Origin: Frankia sp.
Lineage (GTDB): Bacteria; Actinomycetota; Actinomycetes; Frankiales; Frankiaceae
Assembly (NCBI GenBank): GCA_019689615.1
Contig: JADGHD010000315.1
Span: 1-6,166, forward strand
DNA length: 6,166 bases
Direction: 5' to 3'
Positions 1 to 5,269 of the stretch are shown here, in pieces. The notes beneath the pieces are model-generated. The model saw only the letters and a list, made by a program, of their open reading frames with translations. It ran no database searches and was not told where the DNA came from. The position numbers were made by a program, and so were the translations under genes. Within the stretch, counting starts at the first letter, position 1. Each line of letters starts with the position of its first letter.

Positions 1-43
1 GGTGGCCCGTTGAAGCGGCCAGGACGCGGCCTGCGACAGGCTC

Positions 44-72
44 ACGATATATCGCGTTAGAACAGAAAGCAA
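44..72 (-). promoter_or_regulatory. Possible leftward promoter in an AT-rich island
   Basis: Read on the minus strand, TTGCTT (72-67) and TATCGT (49-44) are separated by exactly 17 bases. This matches the usual spacing of a housekeeping promoter, and the second hexamer fits the actinobacterial TANNNT -10 pattern. The hexamers sit in an AT-rich pocket (about 44-88) inside very GC-rich DNA. The predicted start near base 37 would drive a gene lying left of the window. No start codon is visible between there and the edge, so no product can be assigned. The -10 overlaps the palindrome CGATATATCG (45-54), which could be an operator. Confidence 0.35.
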
Positions 73-84
73 GATCTCGATATA
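45..84. promoter_or_regulatory. CGATATATCG palindrome plus second CGATATA copy (operator candidate)
   Basis: CGATATATCG at 45-54 is a perfect 10-bp palindrome. Its half CGATATA recurs in direct orientation at 78-84, 33 bp later, close to three helical turns. AT-rich palindromes of this kind in GC-rich actinomycete promoters are often regulator binding sites. The regulator is unknown, and the site could serve a leftward gene, lon, or both. Confidence 0.3.
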
Positions 85-196
85 GCTGTCGCGGATCGGA
101 CAGGTCACCGCGGCGTCGGCGAACCGGCGACAGGACGGCACAGGGGCGCGGACACGCGGGCGGTTCGGCCAGGGCGAACATCCCCCGACTCAACCC

Positions 197-223
197 GGGA
201 ACACAGCAGGGCTCCACTGTATT
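197..223 (+). promoter_or_regulatory. Probable lon promoter (ECF-sigma-like -35, weak -10)
   Basis: GGGAAC at 197-202 matches the -35 of actinobacterial ECF sigma factors of the SigR/SigH/SigE type (GGAA core). The expected -10 core is GTT about 16-19 bases later. Here the nearest match is GTATT starting at 219, so the spacing is slightly short and one core base differs. TATTAA (220-225) is an alternative, imperfect housekeeping -10. Both place the transcript start near 228-232. That is too late for translation to begin at the GTG at 226, and it supports the start at 268. Stress control of lon by SigR and HspR is described in Streptomyces; its application here is inference. Confidence 0.4.
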
Positions 224-241
224 AAGTGGTGTTGACTCAAC
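221..241. promoter_or_regulatory. HAIR-like operator, candidate HspR site for lon
   Basis: The HAIR element bound by the actinobacterial heat-shock repressor HspR is CTTGAGT, seven bases, ACTCAAG. Here ATTAAGT (221-227), seven bases, ACTCAAC (235-241) match 5 of 7 and 6 of 7 positions with the correct spacing. The element covers the predicted -10 and transcript start, where a repressor would block initiation. HspR control of lon is established in Streptomyces. An overlapping 11-bp palindrome GTTGACTCAAC (231-241) could be a competing explanation. GACTCAAC also occurs at 187-194, but without a matching left half. Confidence 0.45.
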
Positions 242-254
242 TTTCTGCTCCACC

Positions 255-260
255 GAAGGG
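255..260 (+). promoter_or_regulatory. Ribosome binding site deciding the lon start
   Basis: GAAGGG lies seven bases before the GTG at 268-270. No comparable Shine-Dalgarno sequence lies at a proper distance before the in-frame GTG at 226, GTG at 229 or TTG at 232. This is the main reason for starting lon at 268. Confidence 0.55.
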
Positions 261-267
261 TGTGTTC

Positions 268-2661
268 GTGACCGAGACCCGTGTGCTGCCTGTCCTGCCG
301 CTCGACGACGCGGTCGTGCTGCCCGGCATGGTGGTGCCGTTTGCCCTGTCCAACGTCGAGACGCGGGCCGCCGTGGACGCCGCCCGCGCCGCGGCCAAAC
401 CCGACTCATCGAACGCGGAGGTCCTGCTCACCCCACGACTGGACGGCAGGTACGCGGGGGTCGCCGCGCTCGGCGTGATCGAGCAGGTCGGCCGGCTGCC
501 CGGCGGGGAGCCGGCGGCCGTGGTCCGGGCGGTCGCGCGGGCGCGGATCGGCACCGGCAGCACCGGGCCGGGGGCCGCGCTGTGGGTCGAGGCGACGATC
601 CACGGCCCCGAGTCCACCGGGCCGCGCACCGGGCGGGTCAACGAGCTGGTCCGCGAGTACAAGGCGCTGGTCACGAGCCTGCTGCAGCAGCGGGGCGCCT
701 GGCAGGTGGTCGACTCGGTCACCGGGATCGACGACCCGTCGACGCTCGCCGACACCGCCGGCTACGCGCCGTACCTGTCGGCCGCGCAGAAGCTGGAGCT
801 GCTGGAGACCGCCGACGCCGCCGCCCGGCTGGAGAAGCTGCTCGGCTGGACCCGCGAGCACCTCGCCGAGCTTGAGGTCGCCGAGACGATCCGCAAGGAC
901 GTCCAGGAGGGCATGGACCGCCAGCAGCGCGAGTTCCTGCTGCGCCGGCAGCTGGAGGCGGTGCGCAAGGAGCTGCGCGAGCTGTCCGGCCAGGGCGGCG
1001 GGGACGGCGAGGCCGAGGACGACTACCGGGCCCGGGTCGAGGCGGCCGACCTGCCGGAGAAGGTCCGGGCGGCGGCGATGAAGGAGGTCGACCGGCTGGA
1101 GCGGACCTCCGAGGCCTCGCCCGAGGGCGGCTGGATCCGCACCTGGCTGGACACGGTGCTCGAGTTGCCCTGGAACAGGCGCAGCGAGGACAACTACGAC
1201 ATCGCCGGCGCGCGGGCAGTGCTGGACGCCGACCACGCCGGCCTCGACGACGTCAAGGACCGGATCATCGAGTTCCTCGCGGTGCGCCGCCGGCGCGCGG
1301 ACGCGGGCCTGGGCGTCGTCGGCGGGCGGCGCAGCGGCGCGGTGCTCGCCCTCGCCGGCCCGCCAGGCGTCGGCAAGACCTCGCTCGGCGAGTCGGTCGC
1401 CCGCGCGATGGGGCGCTCGTTCGTCCGGGTGGCCCTGGGCGGCGTGCGGGACGAGGCGGAGATCCGCGGGCACCGGCGCACCTACGTCGGCGCGATGCCC
1501 GGCCGGATCGTCCGGGCGATCCGCGAGGCCGGCACGATGAACCCGGTCGTGCTGCTCGACGAGGTCGACAAGCTGGGCAGCGACTACCGGGGCGACCCGA
1601 CCGCCGCCCTGCTGGAGGTGCTCGACCCGGCGCAGAACCACACCTTCCGCGACCACTACCTCGAGCTCGAGCTGGACCTGTCCGACGTGCTGTTCCTGGC
1701 GACGGCGAACGTCGTCGAGGCGATCCCGGCGCCGCTGCTCGACCGGATGGAGCTGGTCCGCCTCGACGGCTACACCGAGGACGAGAAGGTCGTCATCGCC
1801 CGCGACCACCTGCTGCCCCGCCAGCGCGCGGTGGCCGGCTTCGCCGAGACCGACGTGACGATCGACGAGGACGCGCTGCGGATGATCGCCGGCGACTACA
1901 CCCGCGAGGCCGGGGTCCGCGACCTGGAGCGCTCGATCGCGCGGATCCTGCGCAAGACCGCGGCGCGGGCGGCGGCCGGCGAGTGCGCGCTGCCGCTGTC
2001 GGTGGGCGCCGGGGACCTCAACTCCTACCTCGGCCGGCCGAAGCACACCCCGGAGTCGGCGGAGCGCACCGCGCTGCCGGGGGTGGCGACCGGGCTCGCG
2101 GTCACCGGCGCCGGCGGCGACGTGCTGTTCGTCGAGGCGTCGCTGGCCGACAGGGAGACCGGCGCGGACGGGGTGACGCTGACCGGCCAGCTGGGCGACG
2201 TGATGAAGGAGTCGGCCCAGATCGCCCTGTCCTACCTGCGGTCCCGCGGCGCCCAGCTGGAGCTGCCGGTGGGCGACCTGGCCGACCGCGGGGTGCACAT
2301 CCACGTGCCTGCTGGCGCGGTGCCCAAGGACGGCCCGAGCGCCGGGATCACGATGACCACCGCGCTGGCGTCGCTGCTGTCGGGCCGGCCGGTGCGCGCG
2401 GACGTGGCGATGACCGGTGAGGTGTCGCTGACCGGGCGCGTGCTGCCGGTGGGCGGGATCAAGCAGAAGCTGCTCGCCGCGCACCGGGCCGGGATCACCA
2501 CGGTCCTGCTGCCCCACCGCAACGGCCCGGACCTCGACGACGTGCCGCAGGCCGTGCGCGACGCGCTGACCATCCACCTGGTCAGCGACGTCCGCGAGGT
2601 CCTGGAGCTGGCGCTGGAGCCGGCGTTCACCTCCGGCCCCGCGCCGCTGGTGTCCGCCTGA
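268..2661 (+). CDS. lon: ATP-dependent Lon protease (endopeptidase La)
   Basis: Lon is a cytoplasmic AAA+ serine protease that unfolds and degrades damaged and short-lived regulatory proteins as a hexamer. From the 268 start it is 797 residues, the usual full length for LonA. The N-terminal substrate-binding domain begins with LPVLPLDD near residue 7, and a long charged helical stretch follows (about 190-280). The ATPase has Walker A GPPGVGKT (364-371), Walker B VVLLDEVDK (D431/E432), a sensor ATAN and an arginine finger in LLDRME (R493). The protease domain has catalytic Ser691 in PKDGPSAG and Lys732 in GGIKQK. All key residues are present and the frame is unbroken. Upstream in-frame starts at 226, 229 and 232 would add 12-14 residues, but they lack a ribosome site and lie at or before the predicted transcript start. 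The gene stands alone and converges on the acyltransferase gene, 37 bases away. The family call is secure; the start is likely. Confidence 0.97.
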   Translation: MTETRVLPVLPLDDAVVLPGMVVPFALSNVETRAAVDAARAAAKPDSSNAEVLLTPRLDGRYAGVAALGVIEQVGRLPGGEPAAVVRAVARARIGTGSTGPGAALWVEATIHGPESTGPRTGRVNELVREYKALVTSLLQQRGAWQVVDSVTGIDDPSTLADTAGYAPYLSAAQKLELLETADAAARLEKLLGWTREHLAELEVAETIRKDVQEGMDRQQREFLLRRQLEAVRKELRELSGQGGGDGEAEDDYRARVEAADLPEKVRAAAMKEVDRLERTSEASPEGGWIRTWLDTVLELPWNRRSEDNYDIAGARAVLDADHAGLDDVKDRIIEFLAVRRRRADAGLGVVGGRRSGAVLALAGPPGVGKTSLGESVARAMGRSFVRVALGGVRDEAEIRGHRRTYVGAMPGRIVRAIREAGTMNPVVLLDEVDKLGSDYRGDPTAALLEVLDPAQNHTFRDHYLELELDLSDVLFLATANVVEAIPAPLLDRMELVRLDGYTEDEKVVIARDHLLPRQRAVAGFAETDVTIDEDALRMIAGDYTREAGVRDLERSIARILRKTAARAAAGECALPLSVGAGDLNSYLGRPKHTPESAERTALPGVATGLAVTGAGGDVLFVEASLADRETGADGVTLTGQLGDVMKESAQIALSYLRSRGAQLELPVGDLADRGVHIHVPAGAVPKDGPSAGITMTTALASLLSGRPVRADVAMTGEVSLTGRVLPVGGIKQKLLAAHRAGITTVLLPHRNGPDLDDVPQAVRDALTIHLVSDVREVLELALEPAFTSGPAPLVSA

Positions 2662-2673
2662 CCGCGGGCGTCC

Positions 2674-2714
2674 GACCCGCCTGGCCGCGGCCGACCGGCT
2701 AGGCCAGGCGGGTC
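2674..2714. terminator. Bidirectional terminator between lon and the acyltransferase gene
   Basis: GACCCGCCTGGCC (2674-2686) and GGCCAGGCGGGTC (2702-2714) form a perfect 13-bp inverted repeat around a 15-base loop. It begins 13 bases after the lon stop. On the other strand its right arm encodes the last codons of the acyltransferase gene, whose stop codon lies in the loop. There is no U-tract on either side, as is common for actinomycete terminators. A smaller competing hairpin, GCGGG (2664-2668) with CCCGC (2676-2680), uses part of the left arm. Confidence 0.75.
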
Positions 2715-3451
2715 CGGCCGCGCCCGTCGTGCACGGGGAAACGGGGGACCCGCGGGCCGACAGTGGCCGGCCTGGGCAGCGCCTCGACCGGCGGCGGGCC
2801 GTCGGAGGCCCGGACGCAGCGGGCCGGGACGCCGGCCCAGACCTCGCCGTCGCCGACGTGGCGCACGACCACCGCGCCCATGCCGACCAGCGACCAGGCG
2901 CCGACCGTCAGCCCTTCCCGGACGCTGCAGCTCTGCCCGAGGTAGGCGCCGGCCCTGGCGCGCACGTTGCCGGCGAGCGTCACGGCGGCGCACACGGTCA
3001 CGTAGTCCTCGAGCACGACGTCGTGGGTGAGCACGGCGTTCGCCATCACCGCGACGTGCCGCCCGACCGTCACGTCGGCGGTGAGCACCGCCCCGGCCAG
3101 CAGTACCGAGCCGGGGCCGACCGTGCAGGATGGCGGCACCACCGCGCGGGGGTGGATGACCGTGGCGTAGCGGTCCTCACCGACGCCCAGGCCCTCCAGC
3201 CGCTGGCGCAGGATGGCCCGGGAGCGCCCGCGGCCCGGGCCGAGCAGCAGCCGGGCCCGGGGGTACTGCGCCACCCGCTCGATCCCGCCGAGCACCTGGG
3301 CGCCGCCGATCGGCGCGCCCCACAGCGCCGGGTTGTCGTCCAGGAAGCCGACGACGTGGTGGTCGCCGGAGGCGCGGGCCGCCTCGGCCGCCTCGCGCGC
3401 CAGCCCGCCGGCGCCGACGAGCAGCAAGGGCACTGGGCCGGCGCCGGTCAC
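2699..3451 (-). CDS. NeuD/PglD-type sugar O- or N-acyltransferase
   Basis: This family transfers an acetyl or other acyl group from acyl-CoA to a sugar or nucleotide-sugar used in surface polysaccharide or glycan synthesis. From the GTG at 3451 it is 250 residues, slightly longer than typical. A Rossmann-like N-terminal part opens with LLLVGAGGLA (residues 9-18) and continues through FLDD (36-39). A left-handed beta-helix of hexapeptide repeats spans about 98-205 and ends in the usual VWAGVPARCVR. His143 in LTHDV corresponds to the catalytic histidine of PglD-like enzymes. A proline-rich tail of about 35 residues follows. The start is uncertain: ATG 3478 and TTG 3508 are in frame, but neither has a good ribosome site. 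The added stretch contains a rare ATA codon inside a promoter-like TATAAA, so I prefer 3451, probably leaderless. The substrate is unknown, and no glycan gene cluster surrounds it. Confidence 0.88.
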   Translation of the reverse strand: MTGAGPVPLLLVGAGGLAREAAEAARASGDHHVVGFLDDNPALWGAPIGGAQVLGGIERVAQYPRARLLLGPGRGRSRAILRQRLEGLGVGEDRYATVIHPRAVVPPSCTVGPGSVLLAGAVLTADVTVGRHVAVMANAVLTHDVVLEDYVTVCAAVTLAGNVRARAGAYLGQSCSVREGLTVGAWSLVGMGAVVVRHVGDGEVWAGVPARCVRASDGPPPVEALPRPATVGPRVPRFPVHDGRGRTRLA

Positions 3452-3458
3452 GACGTTC

Positions 3459-3464
3459 TTTATA
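3459..3464 (-). promoter_or_regulatory. -10 element of the acyltransferase gene (leaderless)
   Basis: Minus-strand TATAAA at 3464-3459 is the only strongly AT-rich hexamer near this gene. It lies seven bases before the GTG at 3451, so transcription would begin at or next to the start codon. Leaderless mRNAs are common in actinomycetes. No clear -35 is visible (TCACGG at 17-bp spacing). A strong terminator just upstream (3529-3556) means the gene needs its own promoter. Confidence 0.45.
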
Positions 3465-3526
3465 CGGCCCCGCGCCATTCGCCGTGACGCGAGGCTGCTC
3501 CGCGACAATCAGGACGCTACGGAGCA

Positions 3527-3558
3527 CGACGGACGGACACGAGGTTGTCCGTCCGTTG
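3527..3558 (-). terminator. Hairpin terminator of the zinc-ribbon gene
   Basis: ACGGACGGACA (3529-3539) and TGTCCGTCCGT (3546-3556) are a perfect 11-bp inverted repeat around a 6-base loop. A G-T wobble and one more pair extend it to 3527-3558. It lies about 12-14 bases past the zinc-ribbon stop codon and has no U-tract. The position fits a factor-independent terminator separating this gene from the acyltransferase gene. Confidence 0.75.
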
Positions 3559-3569
3559 CCGACATCGAC

Positions 3570-3836
3570 TCAGGTCGAGAACAGCATCTTGGCCCAGCTG
3601 CTGTGCCGGTGGTGCCCGTAGCCGTGGCCCCAGGCTGGCTGGCCGTAGTGCTGCTGGGCGACGTGCGCGGGCGGAGCGGCGGGCGGCGGGGCCGCGTGCC
3701 ACTGGGCCTCCAGGCGGGTGAGCGCCTCGAGCTCACCGTAGTCGAGGAAGATGCCCCGGCAGCCGTCGCACTGCTCGATCTGGACCCCGCCCCGGTTGTA
3801 CGTGCGCATCACCGAGTGGCACTTCGGACACTGCAT
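3570..3836 (-). CDS. TFIIB-type zinc-ribbon protein, function unknown
   Basis: This is a small (88 residues) zf-TFIIB-type protein. The N-terminus carries a four-cysteine zinc site, CPKC (Cys3, Cys6) and CDGC (Cys23, Cys26), followed by a conserved-looking segment RGIFLDYGELEALTRLE (about 27-43). The rest is low-complexity, rich in Ala, Pro, Gly and His (seven histidines in the last 43 residues), and ends in a short hydrophobic patch KMLF. Similar small zinc ribbons are widespread in actinobacteria, with no role known to me; nucleic-acid or protein binding is only a possibility. I chose ATG 3836 because the protein then begins MQCPKC, usual for the family. The in-frame ATG at 3863 would add nine residues and lacks a clear ribosome site. 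It lies downstream of the phosphotransferase gene on the same strand, 138 bases away, and may be co-transcribed with it or use its own promoter. Confidence 0.85.
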   Translation of the reverse strand: MQCPKCHSVMRTYNRGGVQIEQCDGCRGIFLDYGELEALTRLEAQWHAAPPPAAPPAHVAQQHYGQPAWGHGYGHHRHSSWAKMLFST

Positions 3837-3887
3837 CGTGTAGCTCACGAGCGACCTGCCCATCGTGGTCGAATCCGTCGAGCCCGT

Positions 3888-3910
3888 AGCGTATCCACGG
3901 CGCGCCGTGG
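3888..3910 (-). promoter_or_regulatory. 16-bp perfect palindrome beside a -10-like element
   Basis: CCACGGCGCGCCGTGG at 3895-3910 is a perfect 16-bp palindrome in the leader of the zinc-ribbon gene. On the minus strand it is followed after one base by TACGCT (3893-3888), which fits the TANNNT -10 pattern, so the palindrome would fill the -35/-10 spacer. It is a plausible operator, but no -35 is recognisable and the regulator is unknown. Confidence 0.35.
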
Positions 3911-3937
3911 CGATCCATGACGTCGGCTTTCTGACGC

Positions 3938-3974
3938 CCGCGCCGCGGCCAAGGGCCCTGGGCGGCTGGCGCGG
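3938..3974 (-). terminator. Weak hairpin after the phosphotransferase gene
   Basis: GGCGCGG (3968-3974) and CCGCGCC (3938-3944) can pair over 7 bp immediately after the phosphotransferase stop codon. The 23-base loop contains AGGGCCCT. It is weaker than the other hairpins in the window and may only partly stop transcription before the zinc-ribbon gene. Confidence 0.3.
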
Positions 3975-4976
3975 TCAGCCGCCGCCGGCCATGGCGGCGA
4001 TGCGCCGGCAGCACTCGACGAAGGCGCGCCCGACCGGGTCGAGCCCCTCCAGGCCGTCGCCGCCGGCCGCCGGGTCGGCGCCGCCGGGCAGGGCCAGCCG
4101 GGCGTCGCCGCCACCGGCCGTGACGACGGCCCTCGCGGCGTATTCGACCGTGAACGTGCGGGCCGGCAGGTCGACCGCGGGCCACGGGTCGCCGGTCGCG
4201 GGCAGCGCCGGGCCGCCGGCGGACCGGTAGGCGGCGACGAGGCCGGCCCAGTCCTCGGGCGCCAGCAGCCCGGCGGCGAACCAGGCGGCCGGACGCGCCA
4301 GATCCCAGGCGGGGTCGCCGACGCCGAGATCGTCGATGTCGATCAGCCGCCACCCGGTCGCACCTACCCGCACCAGCTGGCCCATGTGCCAGTCGCCGTG
4401 GATCAGCGCCACCGGCCGGCCGGGCGCCACCGTCGACGCCGCCACCCGGCCGGGCAGCGACCGGTAGGCCGCGAGCACCACGGCGCGGGCCTCGGACAGC
4501 CCGGTCGCGCTCATGGCCTCGACCGACCGGGCGAGGCGGCGGCGCGGGTTGGCGGGCACGCCGCCGAGCCCGGCCGGCACCGGCGCGCGGTGCAGCCGGG
4601 CGAGCAGCTCCCCGGCCCGCTCCCACGGCGCGTGGTCGGCGTCGGCCAGGCCGAGCGCGTCCGCGAACGGCCAGGCGCTCACCCACCGCCCGCCCACCCG
4701 GGTGGCCAGGCCCGCGAGCGTCGCGTCGTCCGGCCCGCGCGCCGGCAGGGGCAACGGCGCGAGCAGCACCTGCGCCAACGACGGGTCGGCCGCCGCGCGC
4801 AGCCGGGCGGCCAGCGCCGCGGGGTCGGTGTCGTCGGCGTGGACCTTCAGCGCGACGGCACCGATGCGGACGATCATCCGGTCGTGCCGGGCCGACACCA
4901 CGGTGGCCGGCCCCTCCCCGGCGCCCACCAGCGCGGCGACCCCGGCCAGCTCCGCCAGCGGCGGCACGCCCTCCAT
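3975..4976 (-). CDS. APH-fold phosphotransferase family protein
   Basis: This 333-residue protein has the aminoglycoside phosphotransferase/choline-kinase fold, which moves phosphate from ATP or GTP to a hydroxyl of a small molecule. An N-lobe ATP lysine is likely in VALKVHAD (Lys44). The C-lobe has the Brenner-type catalytic loop HGDWHMGQ (193-200, catalytic Asp195) and the metal-binding LIDIDDLGVGDPAWDLA (Asp213, Asp215). The usual Asn of the loop is replaced by Gln200, a variant that may still coordinate metal. The fold covers many substrates (antibiotics, sugars, choline, homoserine), and nothing here identifies one, so it should not be called a resistance gene. The start is ATG 4976; only a poor ribosome site precedes it. 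A TTGAAT seven bases before the ATG could be a weak -10 for a leaderless transcript. It is divergent from the SGNH gene across a 293-bp gap. Confidence 0.85.
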   Translation of the reverse strand: MEGVPPLAELAGVAALVGAGEGPATVVSARHDRMIVRIGAVALKVHADDTDPAALAARLRAAADPSLAQVLLAPLPLPARGPDDATLAGLATRVGGRWVSAWPFADALGLADADHAPWERAGELLARLHRAPVPAGLGGVPANPRRRLARSVEAMSATGLSEARAVVLAAYRSLPGRVAASTVAPGRPVALIHGDWHMGQLVRVGATGWRLIDIDDLGVGDPAWDLARPAAWFAAGLLAPEDWAGLVAAYRSAGGPALPATGDPWPAVDLPARTFTVEYAARAVVTAGGGDARLALPGGADPAAGGDGLEGLDPVGRAFVECCRRIAAMAGGG

Positions 4977-5086
4977 CGTCCGAATTCAACCCTGTGCGGG
5001 GCGGCGTGGGCCGCCGTGCTGGTGAAGTCGCGTGCGAGGCTGGAGAAGCGGGGTGGTGGGCCGGCCCCGCAGACCGGGCACGCGGG

Positions 5087-5120
5087 CCGGCCTGACGGTC
5101 CGCGCAGACCGGCAGGCCGG
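5087..5120. repeat. 14-bp inverted repeat (hairpin) in the divergent intergenic region
   Basis: CCGGCCTGACGGTC (5087-5100) and GACCGGCAGGCCGG (5107-5120) pair with one mismatch around a 6-base loop. The hairpin lies between two divergent genes, so it has no upstream gene to terminate on either strand. Its last base is the first base of the tandem repeat block. The surrounding gap (4977-5269) is otherwise GC-rich with no credible gene. It also holds a smaller hairpin, GGCGGC/GCCGCC, at 5000-5015. Confidence 0.6.
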
Positions 5121-5171
5121 GCCGGTTGTCCAGGCTGGTTGTACAGGCCGGTTGTACACGCCGGTTGTTCA
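5120..5171. repeat. Four tandem 13-bp repeats upstream of the SGNH gene
   Basis: Four contiguous units share the consensus GGCCGGTTGTACA: 5120-5132, 5133-5145, 5146-5158 and 5159-5171, each differing from it at two positions or fewer. Two units carry the self-complementary TGTACA. A degenerate fifth copy may begin at 5172. Thirteen is not a multiple of three, so the block is unlikely to be coding even though an open frame crosses it. It may be a multi-copy binding site for the divergent promoters, or a slippage-prone repeat. Confidence 0.7.
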
Positions 5172-5269
5172 GGCCGCCAGGTGGTCAGGCGGCAAGGCCG
5201 GCCGGCGCGGCGGGTCGGCCAGGGGCGGCCGGTGTGCGGGCGCCACGGGCGTCCCGGCCGGACGCGGCG

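Noticed and set aside
187..194. Second HAIR site upstream of the lon promoter
   Set aside because: GACTCAAC is present, but the expected left half at 174-180 matches only one of seven positions.
406..2577. Very long open frame (723 codons) on the minus strand opposite lon
   Set aside because: It is a by-product of GC-rich codon use. Its translation is Arg/Gly/Ala/His-rich without domains, while the plus strand encodes a complete Lon.
2729..3487. Plus-strand open frame opposite the acyltransferase gene
   Set aside because: The minus strand has clear Rossmann and hexapeptide-repeat motifs; this frame has none.
3733..3918. Short minus-strand frame from ATG 3918 across the zinc-ribbon leader
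   Set aside because: It has no ribosome site, runs into the zinc-ribbon gene out of frame and resembles nothing known. It could be an upstream peptide, but nothing supports that.
3975..4976. Aminoglycoside resistance gene
   Set aside because: The fold is shared by many metabolic kinases. No substrate-specific feature or resistance context is visible.
3733..4989. Open frame of 418 codons on the minus strand overlapping the phosphotransferase and zinc-ribbon genes
   Set aside because: It is out of frame with both recognisable proteins, and its product is low-complexity Arg/Gly/Ala sequence.
5120..5171. CRISPR array
   Set aside because: The 13-bp units are contiguous with no spacers and are too short.
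5126..5269. N-terminal extension of the SGNH protein from ATG 5126
   Set aside because: The ATG lies in the tandem repeats, the extension is Arg/Gly/Ala/Pro-rich, and it would bury the membrane anchor. Later starts fit better.
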